Shown one piece after another: positions 6,541 to 13,198 of a stretch of DNA of 13,248 bases (position 1 is its first letter; every line of letters starts with the position of its first letter). The DNA is from an uncultured Collinsella sp. (GTDB lineage: Bacteria; Actinomycetota; Coriobacteriia; Coriobacteriales; Coriobacteriaceae), in NCBI GenBank assembly GCA_900542965.1, contig UQPY01000055.1, positions 1 through 13,248 on the forward strand. The letters are read 5' to 3'. Below the pieces are notes generated by a model. It was not told where the DNA came from, did not search any database, and saw only the letters and a list, made by a program, of their open reading frames with translations. The translations under genes and the position numbers were made by a program.

Positions 6541-7305
6541 ATGATAGGGATCGGGATCGATATCGGGTCTACGGCGGCTAAGGCTGCTGTGGTCGACGGG
6601 GAGGGTTCGGTGGCGTGGACGTGCGTGCAGCCAACCGGGTTCTCCTCGGTCGATGCTTCCGAGCGGCTGCGCGAGGCGCTGGCAGCGGCCGGCTATGACG
6701 TGACGGGCGACGATGTTCGCGTGGTCGCGACTGGCTACGGCCGTGTCGCCGTGCCCTATGCGCACAAGGTTGTGACCGAGATCACCTGCCACGGTACCGG
6801 TGCCGTGCGCCTATTTGGCGACCACGGCACCGTGATCGATGTGGGCGGCCAGGACACCAAGGTCATTCAGCTTAAAAGTGGCCGCGTGGCCAAGTTTGCC
6901 ATGAACGACAAGTGCGCCGCCGGCACGGGGCGCTTTTTGGAGATTATGGCCGACCGCCTAGGCATTTCCCAGCAGCAGATGGCCGACCTGGCGCGTTCCG
7001 GCGAGCCCACCAAGATCAGCAGCATGTGCACGGTGTTTGCCGAAAGCGAGGTCATCAGCCTGATCGGCCGCGGTGAGCCGCGCGAGAACATCGCCCGTGG
7101 TGTGATCGAGAGTGTCGTGTCGCGCGTTGCCACTATGGCCGGGCAGGCCGCGGGCGCCCCGTACTACCTGACCGGTGGCCTGTGCGAGAACGCTTACGTT
7201 GTGGAGAGGCTGGCAGCGCTGCTGGGGTCGCCGATCACCACCTCGCCCCAGGCTCGCTTTGCCGGAGCGATCGGCGCGGCGATTCGCGCACAGGCGCTCA
7301 ATTAA
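6541..7305 (+). CDS. ATP-dependent reductase activator (BadF/BadG/HgdC/YjiL family)
   Basis: Homodimeric ASKHA-fold ATPase that carries one [4Fe-4S] cluster between its two subunits and, on ATP hydrolysis, fires single low-potential electrons into a HgdB/DCCP-type partner. The 254-aa length is normal for the family. Visible motifs: phosphate-1 loop GIDIGSTAAKAAVV at the N terminus, phosphate-2 IDVGGQDTK, and adenosine motif LTGGLCEN. The two cluster ligands are Cys125 in NDKCAAGTGRFLE and Cys163 in SSMCTVFAESEV. The helix-cluster-helix context of both Cys is intact, so the protein should be active. ATG 6541 follows GGGAGAG. It sits directly after the two reductase genes, which makes them its likely partners, and 72 bp before selD. 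Cytosolic, strictly anaerobic enzyme type. Confidence 0.9.
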   Translation: MIGIGIDIGSTAAKAAVVDGEGSVAWTCVQPTGFSSVDASERLREALAAAGYDVTGDDVRVVATGYGRVAVPYAHKVVTEITCHGTGAVRLFGDHGTVIDVGGQDTKVIQLKSGRVAKFAMNDKCAAGTGRFLEIMADRLGISQQQMADLARSGEPTKISSMCTVFAESEVISLIGRGEPRENIARGVIESVVSRVATMAGQAAGAPYYLTGGLCENAYVVERLAALLGSPITTSPQARFAGAIGAAIRAQALN

Positions 7306-7366
7306 TGCACCCGCTGCAGGCTCGCATTCATGCGTATACTGGGAGAAAATGATTGACCGAAGAGAG

Positions 7367-7372
7367 AGGAGG
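7367..7372 (+). promoter_or_regulatory. Ribosome binding site that fixes the selD start
   Basis: A perfect AGGAGG lies five bases before ATG 7378. It shows that translation begins upstream of the in-frame TGA at 7426. The downstream alternative TTG 7438 has no such site. Confidence 0.85.
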
Positions 7373-7377
7373 TATCG

Positions 7378-8427
7378 ATGGCTGACGATCAGATTAAGCT
7401 CACGTCCATGACGGCCGCGAGCGGTTGAGCCGCTAAGTTGGCTCCCGGAGCCCTCGCCCAGGTCCTGGGCGACTTACCCAATGTGCATAACGACAACTTG
7501 CTCGTGGGGTTCGATACCTCCGACGATGCGAGCGTCTTTCGCGTCGGCGATAACCTGGGCCTCGTTCAGTCCGTCGACTTCTTCCCGCCGATGGTCGACG
7601 ACCCGTTTCTGTTTGGCCAGATCGCCGCGGCCAACTCGCTGTCGGACATCTACGCCATGGGCGGGCGGCCGAGCCATGCCATGAACCTGCTTTGCATACC
7701 CAGCTGCCTGGGCGTCGAGGTCGCCGGTCAGATTCTGGCGGGCGGCGCTGACAAGTGCGTCGAGGCCGGTTGCTCCATCGCGGGCGGTCACACCATCAAC
7801 GATGACGAGCCCAAGTACGGCCTGTCCGTGAGCGGTTTTGTCGCGCTCGACCGCATGCTCGCCAACAGCGGCGCGCGCGTGGGCGATGTCCTGCTGCTGA
7901 CCAAGGCGATCGGCTCGGGCATCATCACCACGGCCATTAAGGGCGAGCTCGTCGAGCAGGACGAGGCCGCAGCCATGTTTGACTCGATGCGCACCCTCAA
8001 CGAGGCCCCGATTCGTTTGGCCGAGGGGCTCGAGCTTCACGGCTGCACCGACATTACGGGCTTTGGCCTGATCGGGCACGCGTGCGAGATGGCCGAGGGC
8101 TCGGGCGTGCAGATTGAGCTTGCGTCGGGGGCGGTGCCGCTCTTTGACCAGGTGCTCGACATGGCGCGTCTGGGCATTATCCCCGCTGGCTCCTACCGCA
8201 ACCAGGACTTCTTTGGCCCGCGTGTGGCTGCCGACGAGGACCTGGAGCCGGGCATGCTGGATGCGCTGTACGATCCACAGACCTCGGGCGGCTTGCTCAT
8301 CGCGGCACCCGCTGCCGATGTGGATGAGCTTGCGCGCCGTCTGCATGCCGAGGGGCGCGTTGCCGCCACAATCGGCCGCGTGTGCGAGCCGGTGCCAGGC
8401 GGTCCTGCCGTCCACATTGTCCGTTAA
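7378..8427 (+). CDS. selD: Selenophosphate synthetase SelD, itself a selenoprotein (TGA = Sec17)
   Basis: Makes selenophosphate from selenide, ATP and water; this is the Se donor for selenocysteine, selenouridine and Se cofactors. Reading TGA 7426-7428 as selenocysteine gives 349 aa, a normal SelD length. The N-terminal active site reads AASGUAAKLAPGALAQVL, with Sec17 and Lys20 in the same positions as the catalytic Cys17 and Lys20 of E. coli SelD. Further family blocks are DDASVF, the segment FGQIAAANSLSDIYAMGG, HTINDDEPKYG, GFGLIGHACEMAEGSG and the C-terminal DPQTSGGLL. A hairpin with a GGUC loop lies 28 bases after the TGA. An annotation that treats TGA as a stop would give a 329-aa fragment beginning at Leu21 and lose the active site. 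Full expression needs SelA, SelB and tRNA-Sec, none of which is in the window, and SelD would require its own product. It heads the selenium half of the operon; yedF follows after 58 bp. Confidence 0.93.
7454..7472 (+). promoter_or_regulatory. Candidate bacterial SECIS hairpin in selD
   Basis: TCGCCCAG (7454-7461) and CTGGGCGA (7465-7472) form eight perfect pairs around the loop GTC, so the apex reads GGUC in RNA. The SelB-binding hairpin of E. coli fdhF has the same apex (GCAGGUCUGC). The loop starts 34 bases after the A of the TGA codon, a little further than in fdhF. A smaller hairpin, GGCTC/GAGCC at 7440-7452, stacks between the codon and this stem. It is coding sequence as well as an RNA signal. 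I did not identify the bulged U of the E. coli element. Confidence 0.7.
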
Positions 8428-8485
8428 CGACACGTTTATTGAACTATGCACCGTTCTAAAACGATTTATTCGAAAGGAATTTACT

Positions 8486-9112
8486 ATGTCTACCAAGATT
8501 GATGTCAATGCCATGGGCGATGCCTGCCCGCTGCCCGTCGTCAAGACGCTCAAGGCCCTCAAGCAGCTCGATGGCGAGGGCGTTGTCGTGACCTCGGTCG
8601 ACAACGAGACCGCCGTCAAGAACATCTCCAAGATGGCGCAGGAAAAGGGCTGCACAGCCTCGGTCGAGAAGGTTTCTGACGCCGAGTGGCACGTGACCGT
8701 GGCGACCTCTGGCGCCGTTGCCGTTGCGGACCCCGAGCAGGATGGCGCTGCCTTCTGTGATGCCAGCGCCGGCAAGGGCAAGCTCGTCATTTCCGTCTAC
8801 ACCGATTGCATGGGCCGTGGCGACGACGAGCTGGGCCACAAGCTCATGAAGGCCTTTATCTTTGCCGTGACGCAGCAGGAGGAGCTGCCCGCGACCATGC
8901 TGTTCTACAACGGTGGCGCCAAGCTCACCGTCGAGGGCTCTCCGGTGCTCGACGACCTGAAGGGCCTGGCCGAGCAGGGCGTCGAGATCCTTACCTGTGG
9001 CACCTGCCTCGACCACTATGGCATTAAGGACCAGCTTGCCGTGGGCGAGGTCACGAACATGTACGTGATCGTGGAGAAGATGGAGCAGGCCGTGCGCGTC
9101 GTGCGCCCGTAG
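8486..9112 (+). CDS. yedF: Selenium metabolism protein YedF (TusA-like plus DsrE-like)
   Basis: Sulfurtransferase-like protein that genomic surveys link to selenium use; its exact reaction is not established. The 208 residues form two domains. The N-terminal TusA/SirA-like domain (1 to about 75) has the CPxP motif with Cys14 in DACPLPVVKTLKAL. The C-terminal DsrE/DsrF-like domain (about 95-208) has Cys108 in DCMGRGDDELG and a CGTC motif at Cys171/Cys174 followed by LDHYGI. These Cys would carry persulfide or perselenide. ATG 8486 is chosen because GAAAGG lies just upstream, and the longer open frame back to 8114 only overlaps selD. It is flanked by selD and the DUF3343 gene, the arrangement expected for the Se-linked YedF rather than a plain TusA. 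Confidence 0.9.
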   Translation: MSTKIDVNAMGDACPLPVVKTLKALKQLDGEGVVVTSVDNETAVKNISKMAQEKGCTASVEKVSDAEWHVTVATSGAVAVADPEQDGAAFCDASAGKGKLVISVYTDCMGRGDDELGHKLMKAFIFAVTQQEELPATMLFYNGGAKLTVEGSPVLDDLKGLAEQGVEILTCGTCLDHYGIKDQLAVGEVTNMYVIVEKMEQAVRVVRP

Positions 9113-9131
9113 CGTATTGGTTGGAGTTGCC

Positions 9132-9383
9132 ATGAGGGAGAAGCGCCCGGCGCTTGTCATCACGTTTCCCACCACGGCGGCCGCCATGGGTTGCGAGTCC
9201 CTGTGCGTCGAGCGCGGCCTTCCCGGGCGAACGATTCCCGTGCCCGGGGAGGTCGCTGCCGGCTGCGGTCTGGCGTGGAAGGCGTTGCCTGCCGATGAGG
9301 AACTGCTGCGCAGCGAGCTTACCGCGGCGGGCGTTCCTACCGAGGGCTATACCGTGATTGATATGTGGGAGGTCGTGCGATGA
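9132..9383 (+). CDS. DUF3343 / putative Se-S carrier-like small protein
   Basis: An 83-aa cytosolic protein of the DUF3343 family, described in domain databases as a putative Se/S carrier; no member is biochemically defined as far as I know. Visible family features are the N-terminal strand ALVITFPTTAAAM, a first Cys pair (Cys21, Cys25), and the most typical block, IPVPGEVAAGCGLAWK, with Cys45. ATG 9132 is preferred over TTG 9117 because GGAG (9123-9126) lies five bases ahead of it. It starts 19 bp after yedF and its stop overlaps the next start in ATGA (9380-9383), so it is translationally coupled to the desulfurase. That position suggests it accepts S or Se from the desulfurase. Confidence 0.82.
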   Translation: MREKRPALVITFPTTAAAMGCESLCVERGLPGRTIPVPGEVAAGCGLAWKALPADEELLRSELTAAGVPTEGYTVIDMWEVVR

Positions 9384-10519
9384 TCTATCTGGATAACGCG
9401 GCGACGACCATGCACAAGCCGCAGACGGTCATTGATGCCGTGACGCAGGCGATGTGCTCGCTCGGCAATGCCGGGCGCGGCGCCACGTCGGGTGCCCTCG
9501 ATGCCGCTCGTACGATTCACGCTTGCCGTGCCAAGCTCGCGCGCCTTTTGGGTTGCCCGAGGGCGAACCATGTGTGCTTTACGCCCAACTCAACCGCGGC
9601 GCTCAACACCGTCATCAATGGCGTGGTTCGCCCCGGCGACCGTGTGGTCACAACAGTGCTCGAGCACAACTCCGTGCTGCGTCCGCTCAACCGCTTGGCG
9701 GTAGAGCGGGGTGTGACCGTTGAGCACGCGGGCTGCGACGCGAACGGCGCGCTCGACTACGACGAGCTCGAACGGCTGGTCACGCCCGGTACGCGTGCCG
9801 TGGTGGTGACGCACGCTTCCAATGTGACCGGCAACGCGGTCGACATTGCACGCGTAGCCGCCATGGCCCATGCGGCCGGTGCACTCGTGATCGTCGATGC
9901 CTCGCAGTCTGCCGGCACGGCGCATATCGATATGCAAGCCATGGGGCTCGACGTCGTGTGCTTTACCGGCCACAAGGGGCTCATGGGACCCCAAGGCACC
10001 GGCGGTCTGGTCGTGGCAGAGGGCATTGACGTGTCTCCGTGGGCCATGGGCGGCACGGGCGTGCACAGCTTCGACCCACTGCAGCCGCTTGAGTGGCCTA
10101 CGCGCCTGGAGGCGGGCACGCTCAACGGTCACGGCATCGCGGGCCTTTCTGCCGGCCTCGACTTTATCGAGGCCCAGGGTGGGGTCGAGGCGATTGCTGC
10201 CCACGAGCGTGCGCTCGCTGATCGCTTCCTTGCCGGGGTGCGCAAGATTCCGGGGATTAAGCTCTACGGTGCGTTTGACCAACCCGCGCGCTCGGCGATC
10301 GTGTCGCTCAACGTGGGCGATATCGATTCGGCCGAGATTTCGGACGCGCTCATGCAAGGGTGGGGGATTGCGACGCGCCCCGGCGCCCATTGCGCCCCGC
10401 TCATGCACTGTGCGCTGGGGACCGAGCGCCAGGGCGTTGTCCGTTTCTCGTTTGGGTATTTCAACACGACCGAAGAAGTCGACACGGCTATCGATGCTCT
10501 GTGCGATTTAGCCTGCTAA
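9380..10519 (+). CDS. Cysteine desulfurase family protein (class V aminotransferase fold, SufS/CsdA-like)
   Basis: PLP enzyme that removes sulfur from cysteine, or selenium from selenocysteine, as an enzyme-bound persulfide/perselenide. It has 379 aa, slightly shorter than SufS. It opens with MIYLDNAATTMHKP, typical of the family. The PLP Lys is Lys199 in CFTGHKGLMGPQGTGGL, and the catalytic Cys is Cys338 in RPGAHCAPLMH. Other blocks are THASNVTGNAVD (cofactor contacts) and GTLNGHGIAGLSAGLDF. This subgroup often lies beside DUF3343 and YedF genes. There is no sufBCD or iscU here, so a dedicated Se/S supply role is more likely than bulk Fe-S assembly, although it could also feed the clusters of the reductases upstream. 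Last gene of the operon; a strong terminator follows. Confidence 0.87.
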   Translation: MIYLDNAATTMHKPQTVIDAVTQAMCSLGNAGRGATSGALDAARTIHACRAKLARLLGCPRANHVCFTPNSTAALNTVINGVVRPGDRVVTTVLEHNSVLRPLNRLAVERGVTVEHAGCDANGALDYDELERLVTPGTRAVVVTHASNVTGNAVDIARVAAMAHAAGALVIVDASQSAGTAHIDMQAMGLDVVCFTGHKGLMGPQGTGGLVVAEGIDVSPWAMGGTGVHSFDPLQPLEWPTRLEAGTLNGHGIAGLSAGLDFIEAQGGVEAIAAHERALADRFLAGVRKIPGIKLYGAFDQPARSAIVSLNVGDIDSAEISDALMQGWGIATRPGAHCAPLMHCALGTERQGVVRFSFGYFNTTEEVDTAIDALCDLAC

Positions 10520-10542
10520 AGCTGCTAGACCGTTTATACTTG

Positions 10543-10573
10543 CGGGACGGGTGTTTTTGCCCGTCCCGTTTTT
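10543..10573 (+). terminator. Intrinsic terminator at the operon end (also upstream of brnQ)
   Basis: CGGGACGGG (10543-10551) and CCCGTCCCG (10560-10568) form nine perfect GC-rich pairs, followed by TTTTT (10569-10573). It begins 24 bp after the desulfurase stop codon. TATACT at 10535-10540 could be a -10 box just ahead of it, in which case the same hairpin would stand in the brnQ leader and could act as an attenuator. Confidence 0.88.
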
Positions 10574-10596
10574 GTTTCGACCCGAAAGGTGGTCCC

Positions 10597-11955
10597 ATGG
10601 CTTCATCCGCCCCGCGCGGTCTGCGCTCCGACCATGTCGTCACCGTCGGCATCGCCCTGTTCTCGATGCTCTTTGGCGCCGGCAACCTCATTATTCCGCC
10701 GCTGCTGGCGCTGCAGGCAGGTTCTGCCACGCCGGTCGCCATGCTCGGCTTTCTGATTGCCGCCATCGGCCTGCCCGTCATGGGTTTTATCGCCGTGGCG
10801 CTTGCTGGAACGGCGCGCGAGCTTGCCGGCCGCGTGCACCCCAAGTTTGGTGAGTTCTTTGTCGCGGCGGTGTATCTGGCCATCGGCCCGTGCCTGGCCA
10901 TTCCGCGCACGAGCTCCACGGCCTTCGAGATGCTGGTGCCGCTGCTGCCCGAGGGCGTCTCGCTCGGCACGGCTCGCCTGGTCTTTGCCATCGGGTTCTT
11001 CGTGGTCGCGTTTGCGCTCACGCTGCGCCCGGGTGTCATCACACGCGTACTCGGTCGCATTACGGGTCCCGCGCTCATTGCGCTCATCGTGCTGGTCGTG
11101 GGTGCTGCCGTGATCTCGCCACTGGGACTGGCTGCCGCGCCTCAGGCTCCCTACGATGCGGGCGCCGCCGTGCAGGGCTTCCTGACCGGCTATCAGACCA
11201 TGGACCTGCTCGCGTCGCTCGCCTTCGGCATCATCATTGCCGAGACCATCCACGAGTTGGGTGTTACCGATGACAAGCGCGTGGCCTTCGAGATTTCGCG
11301 CTCCGGTGTGATCGCCGGTGTGCTCATGGCCGTCATCTACTGCGGCCTGGCGCTTGCCGGCATGCAGCTCGGCACGGTCATGCCCGATGCCACTAACGGC
11401 GCCGCCATCCTCGCCCGCTCTGCCTCCATGCACTTTGGCCTTGTCGGCACGGTCGTGGTCTTTGCAATCTTTTTCCTCGCCTGCATGAACGTGTGCATCG
11501 GCCTCATCAGCTGCTGCTCGCGTTACTTCTGCGAGACGTATGTGGTTAAAGGGGGAGCGGAGGCTTCCGAGGAGGCTATGCGCCGTCCCTTTGCGATTCT
11601 CGCCTTTGTGTTCGCGGCGTTTTCGTGCGTGCTCTCCAACGTTGGCCTCGACGTGATCCTCATGTTCTCGGTGCCCATGCTCAACGCTCTGTATCCCGTC
11701 GCCATCGTGCTGGTGCTTATGGGCCTGGTGCATGGTTTTTGCGATGCGCATCCGCAGGTGTGGGTTTGGGTCGGCGGCGTTGTCGCGGTGCAGAGCGTAA
11801 TCACTTCGGTCCGCGATGCGTTCTTTGCTGGCGCGTGGCTGCCGTTCGATGCGTTGCCGCTGGCAGATATCGGTGCTGCGTGGGCACCGGTTGCTGTGGC
11901 GGCGTTTATGATCGGTCTGGTTCATAGCCAGTTTGTCACACATTCGAGGAGCTAG
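10597..11955 (+). CDS. brnQ: Branched-chain amino acid carrier BrnQ (LIVCS family)
   Basis: Integral membrane symporter for leucine, isoleucine and valine, cation-coupled in studied members. The 452-aa length is typical. The N terminus carries the family signature VTVGIALFSMLFGAGNLIIPP, with the GAGN turn, followed by about 12 hydrophobic segments and later family blocks such as GYQTMDLLASLAFG. ATG 10597 follows AAAGGTGG. It is separated from the operon upstream by the terminator and from the tRNA downstream by 91 bp, so it is probably a single-gene unit with no direct tie to selenium handling. The substrate range cannot be read from sequence alone. Confidence 0.93.
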   Translation: MASSAPRGLRSDHVVTVGIALFSMLFGAGNLIIPPLLALQAGSATPVAMLGFLIAAIGLPVMGFIAVALAGTARELAGRVHPKFGEFFVAAVYLAIGPCLAIPRTSSTAFEMLVPLLPEGVSLGTARLVFAIGFFVVAFALTLRPGVITRVLGRITGPALIALIVLVVGAAVISPLGLAAAPQAPYDAGAAVQGFLTGYQTMDLLASLAFGIIIAETIHELGVTDDKRVAFEISRSGVIAGVLMAVIYCGLALAGMQLGTVMPDATNGAAILARSASMHFGLVGTVVVFAIFFLACMNVCIGLISCCSRYFCETYVVKGGAEASEEAMRRPFAILAFVFAAFSCVLSNVGLDVILMFSVPMLNALYPVAIVLVLMGLVHGFCDAHPQVWVWVGGVVAVQSVITSVRDAFFAGAWLPFDALPLADIGAAWAPVAVAAFMIGLVHSQFVTHSRS

Positions 11956-11966
11956 GGTTTCTGCGC

Positions 11967-11995
11967 TTGCACAGGCGGGGAGTCTCCCCTATAAT
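11967..11995 (+). promoter_or_regulatory. Promoter of the tRNA-Pro gene, with a palindrome in its spacer
   Basis: TTGCAC (11967-11972), 17 bases, then a perfect TATAAT (11990-11995), about 50 bp before the tRNA. The spacer holds the 13-base perfect palindrome GGGGAGTCTCCCC (11977-11989), which may bind a regulator or help end brnQ transcription. Confidence 0.7.
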
Positions 11996-12046
11996 TTCCT
12001 TCGCTTTGGGACACGCAAGGTTTAGACCTTAGCTGCTCAACACCTT

Positions 12047-12120
12047 CGGGACGTGGCGCAGTTTGGTAGCGCGCCTGCTTTGGGAGCAGGATGTCGCAGG
12101 TTCAAATCCTGTCAGCCCGA
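12047..12120 (+). tRNA. tRNA-Pro (anticodon TGG)
   Basis: The cloverleaf can be drawn by hand. D stem GCGC/GCGC around AGTTTGGTA; anticodon stem CCTGC/GCAGG with loop TTTGGGA, anticodon TGG at 12081-12083 (reads CCA and probably the other proline codons); T stem GCAGG/CCTGT with loop TTCAAAT; discriminator A at 12120; CCA not encoded. The 5' strand CGGGACG (12047-12053) against the 3' strand CAGCCCG (12113-12119) leaves two mismatches, A5-G68 and C6-A67. A perfect stem would need CGTCCCG. The body is conserved, so identity is secure, but the acceptor 3' strand looks replaced, possibly by integration. Confidence 0.93.
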
Positions 12121-12124
12121 CCGG

Positions 12125-12162
12125 AGCCCTTGGAAACATTAGGTTTTCAAGGGCTTATTTTT
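12125..12162 (+). terminator. Intrinsic terminator after the tRNA
   Basis: AGCCCTTGGAAAC (12125-12137) pairs with GTTTTCAAGGGCT (12143-12155) over 13 positions with one G-U, loop ATTAG, followed by TATTTTT. It lies four bases after the tRNA end and faces the recombinase gene on the opposite strand. Confidence 0.85.
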
Positions 12163-12177
12163 CCGTCGAAAACAATC

Positions 12178-12197
12178 TGCATACAAATGCACACAAA
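12178..12197. repeat. Two tandem 10-bp repeats beside the recombinase gene
   Basis: TGCATACAAA (12178-12187) is followed directly by TGCACACAAA (12188-12197), 9 of 10 bases identical. They lie between the tRNA and the recombinase stop codon, where arm-type integrase or excisionase binding repeats are often found. That role is inferred from position only. Confidence 0.4.
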
Positions 12198-12221
12198 CGC
12201 CGCGGGATCTCCATGCCAGAT

Positions 12222-12941
12222 TCACACGAGTTCGCGCTCGCGGAGGGCTCCGATCGCGTAGGCCACGTCGTCCAATCGTTCCGGCCAGAGCGCCGTGTAG
12301 GTGTTCAATGTGATGCTGGGAGAGGAGTGGCCGAGCTGCATCTGCAGGGTCTTCGCGTCCGCGCCCTGGGCGATCGCGAAGCTCGCGTATGTGTGGCGCA
12401 GACTGTGTATGGTCACGCCCTCGTCCTCCATGCCGGCCGTTTTGACGGCCTTGTTCCATATCCTTGTCCGCCACGCGTTCGTCCAGACGTTCCCGCCACG
12501 GGTGGCACGGAACAGCCAGTCGTCATCACCCATGCCATCCATCTGCGCCTTGATCTGCGGCATGAGGAACCGTGGTATCGCGATGTTGCGGGCCTTTCCG
12601 TTCTTCGGGGTGCCGAGCATGCTACCGCCGTGCCCGTCGTCAGTCCATGTGCGGCCTATCCTGGCGCGCCGCTTGGCCGCGTCCACGTCACCGACCTTAA
12701 GGGCAAGCGATTCGCCTATGCGGCATCCCGTATAGGCCTGCCATCTGACCAGCAGACCGTCCACCGGCTTCCCGATCTTCTCCGCCTCGTCCGCGAGCAA
12801 CTCGACCTCGCGGACCGAGAGGAACACCATGTCGTCGTCGTCGGAGGCGATCTTCGGCACGGTGACCCTGTCCACAGGATTCTCACCGATCCACCCGTTC
12901 GAGACGGCGTAGTCAAAGATGCCTTTGAGGACGAATTCCAT
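12222..12941 (-). CDS. int: Tyrosine recombinase/phage-type integrase, catalytic part only
   Basis: DNA strand-exchange enzyme. The 239 residues hold the complete catalytic set: Arg74 (TGCRIGES), Lys113 (GTPKNGKARNIAIP), His179 and Arg182 (HSLRHTY), His205 (LGHSS) and the nucleophile Tyr215 (NTYTALWPE). Integrases of this type are usually about 350-400 aa. Here the protein starts at MEFVLKGIFDYAVSNGWIGENP, the last helix before the catalytic domain, so the arm-binding and core-binding N-terminal domains are missing. The ATG (12939-12941) has GAAGGAA upstream at a good distance. The frame stays open back to about 13142, but that stretch does not look like an integrase. Either the gene is truly truncated with a new start, or the contig is chimeric near 12940. 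It points at the tRNA-Pro 3' end. Confidence 0.82.
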   Translation of the reverse strand: MEFVLKGIFDYAVSNGWIGENPVDRVTVPKIASDDDDMVFLSVREVELLADEAEKIGKPVDGLLVRWQAYTGCRIGESLALKVGDVDAAKRRARIGRTWTDDGHGGSMLGTPKNGKARNIAIPRFLMPQIKAQMDGMGDDDWLFRATRGGNVWTNAWRTRIWNKAVKTAGMEDEGVTIHSLRHTYASFAIAQGADAKTLQMQLGHSSPSITLNTYTALWPERLDDVAYAIGALRERELV

Positions 12942-13112
12942 GCTGGTTCCTTCAATGGCGCCGGTGGTGATTGCGGTGCTGGCCGCTGTTGACCATCCTA
13001 TCGTCGCCAGTGGGCCGCCGCCTGAATAATTCCGAATGGAAACGCGGTCCCGGGCTGCGCTAATCGCCGTTTGAGGTGTGAAATCGGGATTAGTGTGGGC
13101 GAAATTGGTGGT

Positions 13113-13174
13113 ATCTACATTTCGAGGGGTTGATCTGATGGATCAGGAACATCTATCTGCATTTCAGGGGGTTG
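13113..13174. repeat. 20-bp direct repeat with 42-bp period
   Basis: ATCTACATTTCGAGGGGTTG (13113-13132) and ATCTGCATTTCAGGGGGTTG (13155-13174) match at 17 of 20 positions. On the minus strand the copies encode QPLEM-stop and QPPEMQID of the gene tail described above, so it may simply be a protein repeat. Confidence 0.55.
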
Positions 13175-13198
13175 CCCAAACGCGATATCCGAAGTATT
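13115..13198 (-). CDS. Possible C-terminal tail of an unknown gene (partial)
   Basis: A minus-strand frame enters at the adapter junction and ends at TAG (13115-13117), giving NTSDIAFGQPPEMQ and then IDVPDPSDQPLEM. The acidic, proline-rich tail with a repeated QP-x-EM motif looks like a protein C terminus, but 27 residues do not permit identification. It would lie upstream of the recombinase on the same strand. Confidence 0.25.
   Translation of the reverse strand, partial: NTSDIAFGQPPEMQIDVPDPSDQPLEM

Noticed and set aside
7438..8427. selD starting at TTG 7438 as a 329-aa gene
   Set aside because: No ribosome binding site ahead of it, and it would remove the catalytic Sec17/Lys20 motif; ATG 7378 has a perfect AGGAGG and the TGA fits selenocysteine.
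7474..8790. Minus-strand 438-aa frame
   Set aside because: Antisense shadow of selD and yedF; long antisense frames are common in high-GC genes and it has no family resemblance.
9117..9131. TTG 9117 as start of the DUF3343 protein
   Set aside because: GGAG 9123-9126 points to ATG 9132, and the family starts at that point.
12063..12992. Plus-strand 309-aa frame across the tRNA and recombinase
   Set aside because: It runs through the tRNA and antisense to a gene with a complete tyrosine recombinase active site.
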